Shown here: piece by piece, positions 43,264 through 52,789 of the stretch
Position numbering within the stretch: the first letter of the stretch is position 1
Layout of the letters: each line of letters begins with the position of its first letter
Assembly: GCA_946183415.1 (NCBI GenBank)
Contig: CAMHAM010000005.1
Span: 1 to 64,000 of the forward strand
Direction: 5' to 3'
Length of the DNA: 64,000 bases
Origin: an uncultured Prevotella sp.
GTDB lineage: Bacteria > Bacteroidota > Bacteroidia > Bacteroidales > Bacteroidaceae
Made by a program: the position numbers and the translations under genes
Notes under the pieces: model-generated
Databases searched by the model: none
The model's input: the letters and a program-made list of their open reading frames with translations, nothing else
What the model was told of the DNA's origin: nothing

Positions 43264-44292
43264 TTGAAGCGATCTGTTTATATCATCCTGCTACTGGTGG
43301 CTATCCTCGTTTTGGCGATAGTCAACTTGCTGATAGGTTCTGTGCGCATCCCTGTGGGTGATGTGTGCAGCATCCTCGCAGGGCATGATGGTAACGAGAT
43401 ATGGTCGAATATTATCTGGAAGTCGCGCCTGCCTCAGGCTCTGACCGCGATTGTAGCGGGAGCAGGACTGGCGGTGAGCGGTCTGCAGATGCAGACGGTG
43501 TTCCGCAATCCGCTGGCAGGTCCCTCTGTGCTGGGCATCAGCAACGGTTCTGCACTGGGTGTGGCCTTTGTCGTGCTGCTCTCAGGGCGCCTGGGTGGAG
43601 TGGCACTGTCGCGTCTGGGTTATCTGGGCGATGCTGCGATGTCTGTGGCTGCCATCATCGGTGCACTGGCAGTGATGATGCTCATCGTGTGGATCTCGCA
43701 GAAGGTGCGTGGCAATGTCACCTTATTAATTATAGGAGTGATGATCGGCTATCTGGCCAATGCGATTATCGGTGTGCTGAAGTTCCTCTCGCCTGAAGAA
43801 GACGTGAAGGCGTTTGTCGTGTGGGGGCTTGGCTCGTTCTCGCGCGTCTCTGGCGACGAGATGGTGCTCTTCGTCGTCCTCATGGCCATCCTCCTGCCAC
43901 TGAGTTTCCTGTTGGTGAAACCCATGAATCTGTTGCTCTTGGGTGACCGCTATGCCTCGAATCTGGGTCTTAACATCCGCAGGGCGCGCCTGTTGGTGAT
44001 CCTCTGCTCGGGTGTGCTTGTGGCTATTGTCACGGCCTATTGCGGCCCCATCATGTTTATCGGTCTTGCCGTGCCCCATCTGGCGCGTGCCATCTTCCGC
44101 ACCTCCGACCACCGCATACTTATCCCCGCCACGATGCTCTGTGGTGCTGCACTGGCCCTTGTCTGCAACCTGATTGCGCGTATGCCAGGCTTTGAAGGAG
44201 CGCTCCCAGTGAACAGTGTTACTGCCCTTGTGGGAGCGCCCGTCATCGCTGCCGTCCTCTTCCGCCGTCGGAAAGACGACGTCAGCGAGTAG
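43264..44292 (+). CDS. FecCD-family ABC permease (BtuC-like)
   Basis: 342 aa with a TTG start right after the repeat array; no nearer ATG gives a full first helix. About nine or ten membrane helices and the family signature 'RLPQALTAIVAGAGLAVSGL', 'NPLAGPSVLGISNGSALG', 'GPIMFIGLAVPHLAR'. Moves the ligand across the inner membrane, but needs an ATPase that is not encoded next to it. It is convergent with the MFS gene, 14 bp apart. Confidence 0.92.
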   Translation: MKRSVYIILLLVAILVLAIVNLLIGSVRIPVGDVCSILAGHDGNEIWSNIIWKSRLPQALTAIVAGAGLAVSGLQMQTVFRNPLAGPSVLGISNGSALGVAFVVLLSGRLGGVALSRLGYLGDAAMSVAAIIGALAVMMLIVWISQKVRGNVTLLIIGVMIGYLANAIIGVLKFLSPEEDVKAFVVWGLGSFSRVSGDEMVLFVVLMAILLPLSFLLVKPMNLLLLGDRYASNLGLNIRRARLLVILCSGVLVAIVTAYCGPIMFIGLAVPHLARAIFRTSDHRILIPATMLCGAALALVCNLIARMPGFEGALPVNSVTALVGAPVIAAVLFRRRKDDVSE

Positions 44293-44306
44293 AAAAACAA
44301 TCGATT

Positions 44307-45635
44307 TTACTTCTTATCCCTAATCACGAAGACGCAGGCTGAGCCAATCAGGAAGCTGACGCCTGCCACGAGCATCATGGACGACTGGTGGCCGCCTACG
44401 AGCGTCAGGATGATGCCGCCACAGAGGGCTGCTATGATCTGGGGGACACAGATGGTGCCATTGAACAGTCCCAGATAGGCACCCATGTGACCATACCCTT
44501 GCAGGGCATTGGTGACGAAGGTGAATGGCATGGCGAGCATGGCAGCCCAACCGCAGCCAATGAGCAGGAAGGGCACAATCTGTCCGTACATATCGGGGAT
44601 AAACGGAATGAGCAGGAATCCCAGACCTCCCAGTATCAGACTGACGCTGTAGGCCATCTTGGTGTTGGAGAAGCGGGGCAGTGTGGCAGCCCATACCACA
44701 GAACCCATCGCCTGGATGGCATAGAGCACGCCCGTCCAGTTGGCTGCCTCCTGATAGGCATTGGTGGTGGGGTCGATGGTGCCCCAGACAGTCTCGGAGA
44801 CGGCATCGACGACATAGGTCCACATATAGAGCATACCTGCCCAGCAGAAGAACTGTACGAGACCAACCTTCCAGAAGGTGGAGGGGGCGTTCTTCAGCAG
44901 GGTTATCCAGTTGGCACTGTCCTCTTTCTCCTCGGCAACGGGGTTATACTCACGATACTCCTGCGGGTTCCACTCCTTGACCTTCATCGAGGTGTAGATG
45001 ACACAGAGGATGAGGATGGCAGCACCGCAGTAGAACGACCAGATGACCGAGTCGGGCACAACGCCCTCTGGAGCCACATTGCTTAATCCGATGGCGGTGA
45101 ACACGAACGGGAACAGGAATCCCACCACGCTGCCTGCGTTGCAGAGGAACGACTGGATAGAGTAAGCCTTGGCCTTCTGCTGCTCGTTGACCATGTCGCC
45201 CACGAGCATCTTAAACGGCTGCATCGCCATGTTGATGCTTGTGTCGAGCAGCATGAGGGCAATCAGACCGAAGATGAGGGCAGCACCCACGGCCATGCCG
45301 AAGGAGCCGGCATTAGGCAGGAGGCACATGATGGCCACAGCCACGAGGGCTCCCACAAACAGATAGGGTATACGGCGGCCAAAGCGCGTCCAAGTCTTAT
45401 CGCTCAGTGTTCCGACAATCGGTTGCACAAGGATACCCATCAGCGGGGGTAGGATCCAGAAGAAGCTCAGCGAGTGAGGGTCGGCACCCAGTGTACGGAA
45501 GATGCGCGAGATATTTGCACTTTGCAGTGCATAAGCTATCTGCACACCAAAGAATCCAAAGCTCAGATTCCACAATTTCCAGAAGGAAAGATCAGGTTTT
45601 TGTTTCATATTCTTATCATTTTCTCGTTTTTTCAT
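44307..45635 (-). CDS. MFS sugar transporter (SLC45/GPH-like, maltose or glucose type)
   Basis: 442 aa; start 45635, or ATG 45608 giving 'MKQKPDLSFWKLWNLSFGFF'. Twelve helices, with 'GTLSDKTWTRFGRRIPYLFV' as the loop 2-3 signature. Likely imports the sugars released in the periplasm by the neighbouring Sus-like system. Starts 2-29 bp after the LacI gene, so they form one operon. Confidence 0.87.
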   Translation of the reverse strand: MKKRENDKNMKQKPDLSFWKLWNLSFGFFGVQIAYALQSANISRIFRTLGADPHSLSFFWILPPLMGILVQPIVGTLSDKTWTRFGRRIPYLFVGALVAVAIMCLLPNAGSFGMAVGAALIFGLIALMLLDTSINMAMQPFKMLVGDMVNEQQKAKAYSIQSFLCNAGSVVGFLFPFVFTAIGLSNVAPEGVVPDSVIWSFYCGAAILILCVIYTSMKVKEWNPQEYREYNPVAEEKEDSANWITLLKNAPSTFWKVGLVQFFCWAGMLYMWTYVVDAVSETVWGTIDPTTNAYQEAANWTGVLYAIQAMGSVVWAATLPRFSNTKMAYSVSLILGGLGFLLIPFIPDMYGQIVPFLLIGCGWAAMLAMPFTFVTNALQGYGHMGAYLGLFNGTICVPQIIAALCGGIILTLVGGHQSSMMLVAGVSFLIGSACVFVIRDKK

Positions 45636-45637
45636 TT

Positions 45638-46663
45638 TTACCTCGTCGTTCCACGAGTGACAAGACGGGTGCGCACGATGCGCTTCTCGACCTTCTCGAG
45701 AGGCGAGATGCCCTCGACCTTATCCATCAGGATCTTAGCCGCCTCTTCGCCCACCCTGTAGCCGCGCTGCTCTACCGTTGTCAGCATAGGGTCGCAGGCC
45801 ACGGCGCGCTGGCCGTTGGTAAAGCCACAGATGGAAACGTCGTCAGGCACACGGAGTCCAGCATGCTTCGCCGTATAGAGGATGCCGATAGCCGTATCGT
45901 CATTGACGGCAAAGAAACCGTCGGGGCGGTTTTCCATCGCGAGGATTACTGGTGTCACGATCTCTGCGTCGGCACGGTTGTCACATTCACGGATAATCGA
46001 CTCGTCGATGGGCAGTCCGTGTTCTAACAGGGCATCCTTATAGCCGTTGAAACGGTTTTTGGAAATCTGGAGCTGCATGGGGGAGCCGTAGAAGGCGATG
46101 CGCTTGCAGCCTGTGGCAATCAGGTGAGACACGGCGTTATAGGCACCCAAATAATCGTCGACTACCACGCGACTGGCATTCACACCTGTGCAGATGCGGT
46201 CGTAGAACACCAGGGGAATGCCTGCATCGATCAGCTTTTGATAGTGGTCGTAGTTCTTCGTATCTTTCGCCTGTGAGACAATCACGCCGCAGACTTTGTA
46301 ACGGTGGAAATTCTCGCAGATTTGCACCTCGCGCTCATAGCGCTCGCCGCTGAGTGCCACCATGATGTGATAGCCGCGAGCAGCGGCGGTCTCCTCGATA
46401 CCTGTCAGAATCGATGAAAAATAATAATGAGTAAACTCAGGTACGATGACACCGATGATGCGCTGTGGCATCACACGGCTGTGGCGCAGGGCCTCGCCAA
46501 TGGCATTCGGATAGAAGTTGTGCTCGCGGGCATACTGCTGGATGGCCTTCCGCCGCTCTTCGCTGATGCGGGGCGAATCCTTCAGGGCTCGCGACACAGT
46601 TGCTACGGAGATTCCAAACTCGCGTGCAATGTCCTTCATCGTCATGGGTGCTTTGTCGTCCAT
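45638..46663 (-). CDS. LacI-family transcriptional regulator of the starch locus
   Basis: 341 aa. N-terminal HTH 'MKDIAREFGISVATVSRALK', hinge, then a periplasmic-binding-like sensor domain ('IIGVIVPEFTHYYFSSILTG', 'AVNDDTAIGILYTAKHAGLR'). Divergent from susC. A perfect palindrome between the genes (46750-46765) fits its binding site. Expected to sense a sugar from starch or maltodextrin. Confidence 0.93.
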   Translation of the reverse strand: MDDKAPMTMKDIAREFGISVATVSRALKDSPRISEERRKAIQQYAREHNFYPNAIGEALRHSRVMPQRIIGVIVPEFTHYYFSSILTGIEETAAARGYHIMVALSGERYEREVQICENFHRYKVCGVIVSQAKDTKNYDHYQKLIDAGIPLVFYDRICTGVNASRVVVDDYLGAYNAVSHLIATGCKRIAFYGSPMQLQISKNRFNGYKDALLEHGLPIDESIIRECDNRADAEIVTPVILAMENRPDGFFAVNDDTAIGILYTAKHAGLRVPDDVSICGFTNGQRAVACDPMLTTVEQRGYRVGEEAAKILMDKVEGISPLEKVEKRIVRTRLVTRGTTR

Positions 46664-46686
46664 TTGGTTTTTAATGATTCACGTTG

Positions 46687-46694
46687 CAAAGATA
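46687..46694 (-). promoter_or_regulatory. -7 element of the lacI-MFS operon
   Basis: TATCTTTG on the minus strand, 24 nt before the start codon; a weak -33 (CTTGG) lies near 46715-46711. Confidence 0.65.
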
Positions 46695-46749
46695 CTAAAA
46701 AAAAATAATTCCAAGCATTTTCCTTAACTTTTAATATAGGTACACCCGC

Positions 46750-46765
46750 ATGCAAACGTTTGCAT
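46750..46765. promoter_or_regulatory. LacI/PurR-type operator
   Basis: ATGCAAACGTTTGCAT, a perfect 16-bp palindrome with the central CG typical of LacI-family sites. It lies 55 bp upstream of the susC -7 box and 56 bp from the lacI -7 box. Confidence 0.85.
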
Positions 46766-46819
46766 TGTACAATAGTGTGTTTTTTTGCTAATAAAAGTAC
46801 AATATATTAAAAAGAGAGC

Positions 46820-46827
46820 TATCTTTG
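46820..46827 (+). promoter_or_regulatory. -7 element of the susC operon
   Basis: TATCTTTG with no TTTG at the expected -33 place, which would fit an activator-dependent promoter. Leader of about 65 nt to the ATG. Confidence 0.65.
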
Positions 46828-46897
46828 CACCGTAGAACTCTGAGCCTAAGAATTTTAAACGATATAACATATAACAATTAACTCTAATTAAAAATTA

Positions 46898-49800
46898 ATG
46901 ATGAAGCAGGTAAACATTCAATTTCCGCTTAGGATGCTTGGCCTCATATTCGGGCTGCTCCTATCGGTAAGTGCCTTTGCTCAGATTGATGTCAAGGGAC
47001 ATGTGAAAGATGCTACAGGCGAACCCATTATCGGCGCAACAGTTCGCGTTGACGGCACACAGACCGCCACGGTGACTGATTTCGACGGTAATTTCGTCGT
47101 GAAAGCCAATCAGGGTGCAAACATCACCATCACCTATATCGGCTATCAGCCGCAGACGGTGAAGGCTGCACCTACGTTGGAAATCGTTCTGCAGGATGAC
47201 GCCGCAGTGCTGAATGAAGTGGTAGTCATCGGTTATGGTGCAGTGAAGAAAAGCGATTTGACGGGATCGGTAACGGCCTTGAAGCCAGATTCCAAGAACA
47301 AGGGTCTCGTGGTGAACGCCCAGGACATGATGCAGGGTAAGATCGCTGGTGTGAACGTGACGAGCGATGGCGGTACCCCTGGTGGCGGTTCTACCATCCG
47401 TATCCGTGGTGGATCATCACTGAACGCCTCGAACAGCCCGTTGATCGTCATCGACGGTGTGCCTATGGACAACAACGGCGTGAAGGGTCTTGCCAACCCC
47501 CTCTCGATGGTGAACCCTCAGGATATCGAGTCGTTTAACGTGCTGAAGGACGCTTCAGCTACCGCTATCTACGGTAGCCGTGGTTCTAACGGTGTTATCA
47601 TCATCACCACGAAGAAGGGTCGTAAGGGCAGTGCGCCTCAGGTATCTTATTCAGGAAGTGTCACAATGAGTATGAAGAAGAAGCTCATCGACGTGATGGA
47701 CGGTGACCAGTATCGTGCTTTCGCCACACAGCTCTATAAGGGCAATGCCCGTGAGGAGGCTGCCATGGCTGCCTTAGGCGATGCCAACACCGACTGGCAG
47801 AAGGAGATCTATCGCACTGCATGGAGCCACGACCACAACGTGACACTCTCAGGTGCTGCTGGTAACTTCCCCTATCGTCTCTCTCTCGGCTATACCAATC
47901 AGCAGGGTATCCTGAAGACTTCAAACTTCAGACGCTACACCGCTGCCTTGAACCTGAATCCCTCGTTACTGAATGACCATCTGGTATTGAACATCAATGC
48001 CAAGGGTATGTGGGCCAAGACACAGTATGCCAACACAGGTGCCATCGGTGCTGCTGTAGCATACGATCCTACAAAGCCCATCTACGACACGACATCACCT
48101 GATGCCGGCAACTTCGGTGGCTACACGGAGTGGAAGGTGCCCGGAGAGTCGCTCAACGACCCCGCATGGCCAAATACCTACAACCGTAATGCAACAGCCA
48201 ACCCCGTGGCGCTGTTGGATCTGAATGACGACCGTGCCATCAGCCGCTCATTCATCGGTAATGCTGACATCGACTATAAGATTCACGGTTTCGAGGATCT
48301 ACGCCTCCACCTGACTCTCGGTGGTGATTTCTCTAATGGTAAGCAGTGGACCGATGTAGAGCGCTCATCTCCTGCAGCCATCTACTACGGCTCACACGGA
48401 TGGGACAAGATCACCAAGCGCAACCTGACGCTCTCTACCTATGCACAGTACTATAAGGACTTCTCAAAGAACCACCACTTCGATATCATGGCTGGTTACG
48501 AGTGGCAGCACTTCTGGCGCAAGCAGGAGAACAGCTACTGGGGGGCTTATCCCAGCACCAACCTCGAGAATCCTGGAAAGTATCACGACTGGTCGCTCTA
48601 CAACTACAAGACAGAGAACTACCTCGTATCGTTCTTCGGACGTCTGAACTATATCCTCATGGATCGCTACTATATCACAGCGACACTCCGTGACGACGGT
48701 TCTTCACGTTTCAAGGATCACTGGTCACTCTTCCCCTCAGCAGCTCTGGCTTATAAGATGAGCGAGGAGAAGTTCCTCAGGAATGTAGGCTGGCTCTCTG
48801 ATCTGAAACTTCGTCTGAGTTATGGTAAGACAGGTCAGCAGGATGGTATCGGCGACTATAACTATTTTGCCATCTACAGCATGAACACTGGTGTGGGTAG
48901 CTATTATGACCTGGCAAGCAACGGTACATTGGCACGCCCCGTGGCTTACGACCCGAATCTGAAGTGGGAGACCACCGATACTTATAACGTGGGTGTCGAC
49001 TTCGGTGCATGGAACCAGCGTTTCACCGTCGGTGTGGATGTTTACTATCGTAAGACTACCGATCTGCTCAATGAGTCGGATATGGCAGCTGGTACAAACT
49101 TCAAGAACCGCGTGATGACCAATATCGGATCGATGGAGAACAAGGGTATCGAGGTGACCTTAGGCCTGAAGCCTATTCAGACAGACAACTGGTACTGGAC
49201 CATCGACTATAACTTCACCTATAATAAGAATAAGATTACGGAGCTGACAGGCGACGGACAGCCTGTTGCCACTGGTGGTATCGGTGGTGGTACCGGTGTT
49301 TACGCACAGGCTCACGCTGTAGACCATCCTGCAAACTCCTTCTATGTATATCAGCAGGTTTACGATCAGGCAGGAAAGCCTATCGAGGGACTGGTAGTCG
49401 ATCGTAACGGCGACGGTGTGATCACCGAGTCAGACAAGTACTTCTACAAGAGTCCGATGGCACCTGTGACAATGGGTCTGAGCTCACGCCTGGAGTACAA
49501 AGGCTGGGACCTCGGCTTCGCACTCCGTGCCAGCATTGGTAACTATGTATTCAACAACCTGATGTCGGGTAATGTCAACATGAGTGCTGCCGAGCTTTAC
49601 TCAGGTGGTAACAACTTCTACGGCAACCGTCCTGTTGCAGCACTCGACTACAACTGGCAGACCTATGATCTGGAGGCTAAGCTTTCTGACCACTGGGTAC
49701 AGAACGGTTCGTTCCTGAAGTGCGACAACATCACACTGGGTTACAGCTTCGACAAGTTGTTCAAGTGCGGTAACTACAAGGGAATCGCAGGTCGTATCTA

Positions 49801-49930
49801 CGCTACTGCATCGAATGTATTCTGTATTACCAAGTATAAGGGTATCGATCCTGAAGTGTTCGGTGGTATTGACAACAACCTCTATCCCCGTCCTATCTCA
49901 TTCATCCTCGGTTTGAATCTGAACTTCTAA
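46898..49930 (+). CDS. susC: SusC-like TonB-dependent transporter
   Basis: 1010 aa. Signal peptide, carboxypeptidase-like domain at about 30-105 ('KGHVKDATGEPIIGATVRVD'), TonB box-like 'NEVVVIGYG', plug to about 235 ('LIVIDGVPMDNNG', 'VLKDASATAIYGSRGSNGVI'), 22-strand barrel ending in 'ILGLNLNF'. Imports oligosaccharide with its SusD partner. First gene of a five-gene operon to GH13. Confidence 0.95.
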   Translation: MMKQVNIQFPLRMLGLIFGLLLSVSAFAQIDVKGHVKDATGEPIIGATVRVDGTQTATVTDFDGNFVVKANQGANITITYIGYQPQTVKAAPTLEIVLQDDAAVLNEVVVIGYGAVKKSDLTGSVTALKPDSKNKGLVVNAQDMMQGKIAGVNVTSDGGTPGGGSTIRIRGGSSLNASNSPLIVIDGVPMDNNGVKGLANPLSMVNPQDIESFNVLKDASATAIYGSRGSNGVIIITTKKGRKGSAPQVSYSGSVTMSMKKKLIDVMDGDQYRAFATQLYKGNAREEAAMAALGDANTDWQKEIYRTAWSHDHNVTLSGAAGNFPYRLSLGYTNQQGILKTSNFRRYTAALNLNPSLLNDHLVLNINAKGMWAKTQYANTGAIGAAVAYDPTKPIYDTTSPDAGNFGGYTEWKVPGESLNDPAWPNTYNRNATANPVALLDLNDDRAISRSFIGNADIDYKIHGFEDLRLHLTLGGDFSNGKQWTDVERSSPAAIYYGSHGWDKITKRNLTLSTYAQYYKDFSKNHHFDIMAGYEWQHFWRKQENSYWGAYPSTNLENPGKYHDWSLYNYKTENYLVSFFGRLNYILMDRYYITATLRDDGSSRFKDHWSLFPSAALAYKMSEEKFLRNVGWLSDLKLRLSYGKTGQQDGIGDYNYFAIYSMNTGVGSYYDLASNGTLARPVAYDPNLKWETTDTYNVGVDFGAWNQRFTVGVDVYYRKTTDLLNESDMAAGTNFKNRVMTNIGSMENKGIEVTLGLKPIQTDNWYWTIDYNFTYNKNKITELTGDGQPVATGGIGGGTGVYAQAHAVDHPANSFYVYQQVYDQAGKPIEGLVVDRNGDGVITESDKYFYKSPMAPVTMGLSSRLEYKGWDLGFALRASIGNYVFNNLMSGNVNMSAAELYSGGNNFYGNRPVAALDYNWQTYDLEAKLSDHWVQNGSFLKCDNITLGYSFDKLFKCGNYKGIAGRIYATASNVFCITKYKGIDPEVFGGIDNNLYPRPISFILGLNLNF

Positions 49931-49948
49931 ATAATAAAATAAGGTAAA

Positions 49949-51544
49949 ATGAAAACATATATCAAAAATATCATTCCGGCAGCTGCCCTCTTACTGGCAG
50001 TAGGTCTGAATTCCTGCACAAAGGATCTAGACGTAGAGCCTATCGATCCTAACCTGCAAACGAAGATTCAGCCGGAGCAGCTCTTCAACAAGTGCTATGC
50101 CAATATTGCCGTGGCAGGTAATGGCGGTGCCAATGGTGACTGCGACGTCGATGGTATCGACGGCGGTACATCAGGATTCGTACGCCAGATGTGGAATGCC
50201 AATGAGCTCACCACTGATGAGTCGATTTGCGGATGGGGTGATGAGGGTATCGCCAACTTCTGCTATAACACCTACGATGCATCACACCCGATGCTCCGTG
50301 GCTACTACTATCGCCTCTATACAGGTATCTCTTTCTGTAACCAATATCTGCAGGAGTTTGGTGACTATAATTCTACCATGTCGGCAGAGGTTCGCTTTAT
50401 CCGCGCTTTGGACTACTTCCTGCTGATGGACGGATGGGGAAATGTTCCATTCGTTACTGGTATTACCTCAGAGAAACCAGTACAGTACTCTCGTGCAGAG
50501 ATGTTCAACTTTATAGAGAGTGAGCTCCTCGAGATCGAGCCTCAGCTGAGTGCTGCTGTTGCCAAGAAATCAACAGATGCAGGTTATGGCCGTGTAGACA
50601 AGGCTGCTGCCTGGTTGTTGCTGGCTCGCCTCTATCTGAATGCAGAGGTTTACACTGGTACTGCCCGTTATGATAAGGCTGCCCAGTATGCTGAGCAGGT
50701 CATGACCTCAAGCTATAAGCTGAACATGACAGGTGCTGGCTCTTGGAGCGCATATCAGATGTTGTTTATGGCTGACAATGGTGAGACCTCAGCTGCTTAC
50801 GAGGCTGTATTCCCCATTCTGCAGGACGGTGTGCGCACCACCTCTTGGGGTACCTCACTCTTCCTCATCGCTTCTACACACGATGCAGATATGGTTGACT
50901 CCAACGGTACGACAGAGACTTGGGGTGGTAACCGTGCACGTCCAGAGCTGATTGCCAAGTGGTTCCCCAATGGCAATGCACCTGAGGCTGGTCCTAAGGA
51001 CTTCGCAAAGGCTGCTGGTGACGATCGCGCCATCATCGACTCTCGTGGCCGTACTATCGACAACACTGATGTCAGCGCCTTCAAGAACGGATTTGCAGTG
51101 GCTAAGTTCAATAATTTCACCACTACAGGTGCTTCTACCAGTAGCGCACAGTTCCCCGATGCTGACTTCTTCATGTTCCGTGCAGCTGAGGCTTATCTGA
51201 CTTACGCTGAAGCTCAGGCTCGTATGGGTGGTGGTACAGCTCAGAATGCAGCTGCACAAGCCATCAATCAGCTCCGTATCCGTGCCAACGCTACGACGAA
51301 AGATAGCTATACCCTCGACGAGATTTGCGACGAGTGGTGTCGTGAGTTCTATTATGAAGGTCGTCGCCGTATGGATCTGATCCGCTTCGGTAAGTTCGGT
51401 GGCAGCTCTGATTACAACTGGCAGTGGAAGGGTGGTTCTTATGCAGGTCGCAGCTTCGAGGCTTACAAGAATATCTTCGCTATCCCCAGCACAGATCTGA
51501 ATGCCAATCCCAATCTGACCCAGAATCCTGGCTACGCAAACTAA
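49949..51544 (+). CDS. susD: SusD-like glycan-binding lipoprotein
   Basis: 531 aa. Lipidation Cys23 ('VGLNSCTKD'). SusD N-terminal half with TPR-like helices ('AEVRFIRALDYFLLMDGWGN'), and the C-terminal SusD motif 'WCREFYYEGRRRMDLIRFGK'. Lid of the SusC barrel at the cell surface. Starts 18 bp after SusC. Confidence 0.95.
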   Translation: MKTYIKNIIPAAALLLAVGLNSCTKDLDVEPIDPNLQTKIQPEQLFNKCYANIAVAGNGGANGDCDVDGIDGGTSGFVRQMWNANELTTDESICGWGDEGIANFCYNTYDASHPMLRGYYYRLYTGISFCNQYLQEFGDYNSTMSAEVRFIRALDYFLLMDGWGNVPFVTGITSEKPVQYSRAEMFNFIESELLEIEPQLSAAVAKKSTDAGYGRVDKAAAWLLLARLYLNAEVYTGTARYDKAAQYAEQVMTSSYKLNMTGAGSWSAYQMLFMADNGETSAAYEAVFPILQDGVRTTSWGTSLFLIASTHDADMVDSNGTTETWGGNRARPELIAKWFPNGNAPEAGPKDFAKAAGDDRAIIDSRGRTIDNTDVSAFKNGFAVAKFNNFTTTGASTSSAQFPDADFFMFRAAEAYLTYAEAQARMGGGTAQNAAAQAINQLRIRANATTKDSYTLDEICDEWCREFYYEGRRRMDLIRFGKFGGSSDYNWQWKGGSYAGRSFEAYKNIFAIPSTDLNANPNLTQNPGYAN

Positions 51545-51550
51545 GGGGAG

Positions 51551-51585
51551 GGAAAAAGGTAAAAAAGTAAAAAGGTAAAAAAGTA
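51551..51585 (+). repeat. 8-bp repeat array before the SusE-like gene
   Basis: GGTAAAAA/AGTAAAAA units between susD and the next gene. Confidence 0.8.
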
Positions 51586-51592
51586 TACGACA

Positions 51593-52774
51593 ATGAAGAA
51601 TATATTGAAATCAACATTGCTGCTGATGTGTAGCGTGGGGCTGTTCGCCGCTTGTTCCGACGACAATGACTCCAACCCGACGCTGCAGCAGCCGTCGACG
51701 TTCGTGCTCAACGAACCTGGATATGCCTCACAGACTGTCAATCTGGCAAACTCCGCAGATCTGCCTTTCACCTGGTCACAGCCTGACTATGGCTTCCCCA
51801 TCGAGGCCAGCTACGACCTTCAGGTGTCGCTCTCTGGTAACTTCACCGTCTCTACTGATCAGGCTAATGCCGATGAGAGTGGTGCAACGATTCCCGACTA
51901 TGCAGTTATCGCTTCAGGTCTCGTGGGAGGCAAGGGCGCTATGGACGCTACCACCCTCGACCGTAACCTTGTTCAGATAGCAGGATGGCAGGAGGGCAAC
52001 GTGCCTGCCTCACAGACCGTTTACGTACGTGCTGCATCTACTGTGCCTGGCACGCCTACGATCTATTCTAATGTGGTGACCATCAATGTCAACCCCTACT
52101 TCATCTTGTTGTCCGACGCTGCTCCAGAGCTCTGGTATCTCGTTGGAGAGTGCATCGGTGATGGTTCTTGGAACAACTCTGAGGAAGGCATCGGTACCGC
52201 TATCTTCCCATTGATGACCATCGGTGGTGAGACTTATGACAAGGTGACTGGCAAGGGTGTGATCAGCTACACAGGCTTCTTCCCCGCAGGCAAGGGCTTC
52301 AAGCTCATTAAGATTCCTGGAAAGTGGGATGATCAGTGGGGTGCTGGTGATGCTGGCTACGTCATGAACGATGGTGGTTCTGGTAATATCACCGTAGCTG
52401 CTGACGGCTATTACACCGTGAAACTTGATACGAAGAACAATGTACTCACCGTCGATCCATTCGAGGGCACACCACGTGCATTCACTACTATGGGTATGCC
52501 TGGTGGTTACAACGACTGGGATGTCAACGCCAACCTGATGACAGGCTTCGACACTTACGGTGGTGAGAACCATGCATGGACGGCTCAGTTCGAGGCTGGT
52601 GCCGATGGTGAGATGAAGTTTGCTGCCGATGGTGGTTGGGACTTCAACTGGGGTGCTGCTGAATTCCCCTATGGACAGGGTACACAGAACGGACCAAACA
52701 TTCCATACAAGGCTGGCTCTTACAAGGTATTCTTGAATGATATCACAGGTCAGTACATGTTTATTGAAAAGTAA
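51593..52774 (+). CDS. SusE-like outer membrane starch-binding lipoprotein
   Basis: 393 aa. Cys21 ('LFAACSDDND'). N-terminal SusE domain ('LPFTWSQPDYGFPIEASYDL') and two C-terminal SusE/SusF carbohydrate-binding modules ('LWYLVGECIGDGSWNNSE', 'GGYNDWDVNANLMTGFD') with aromatic residues suited to starch helices. Keeps substrate near SusCD. Confidence 0.87.
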   Translation: MKNILKSTLLLMCSVGLFAACSDDNDSNPTLQQPSTFVLNEPGYASQTVNLANSADLPFTWSQPDYGFPIEASYDLQVSLSGNFTVSTDQANADESGATIPDYAVIASGLVGGKGAMDATTLDRNLVQIAGWQEGNVPASQTVYVRAASTVPGTPTIYSNVVTINVNPYFILLSDAAPELWYLVGECIGDGSWNNSEEGIGTAIFPLMTIGGETYDKVTGKGVISYTGFFPAGKGFKLIKIPGKWDDQWGAGDAGYVMNDGGSGNITVAADGYYTVKLDTKNNVLTVDPFEGTPRAFTTMGMPGGYNDWDVNANLMTGFDTYGGENHAWTAQFEAGADGEMKFAADGGWDFNWGAAEFPYGQGTQNGPNIPYKAGSYKVFLNDITGQYMFIEK

Positions 52775-52789
52775 AAACAGGTTTGCATT

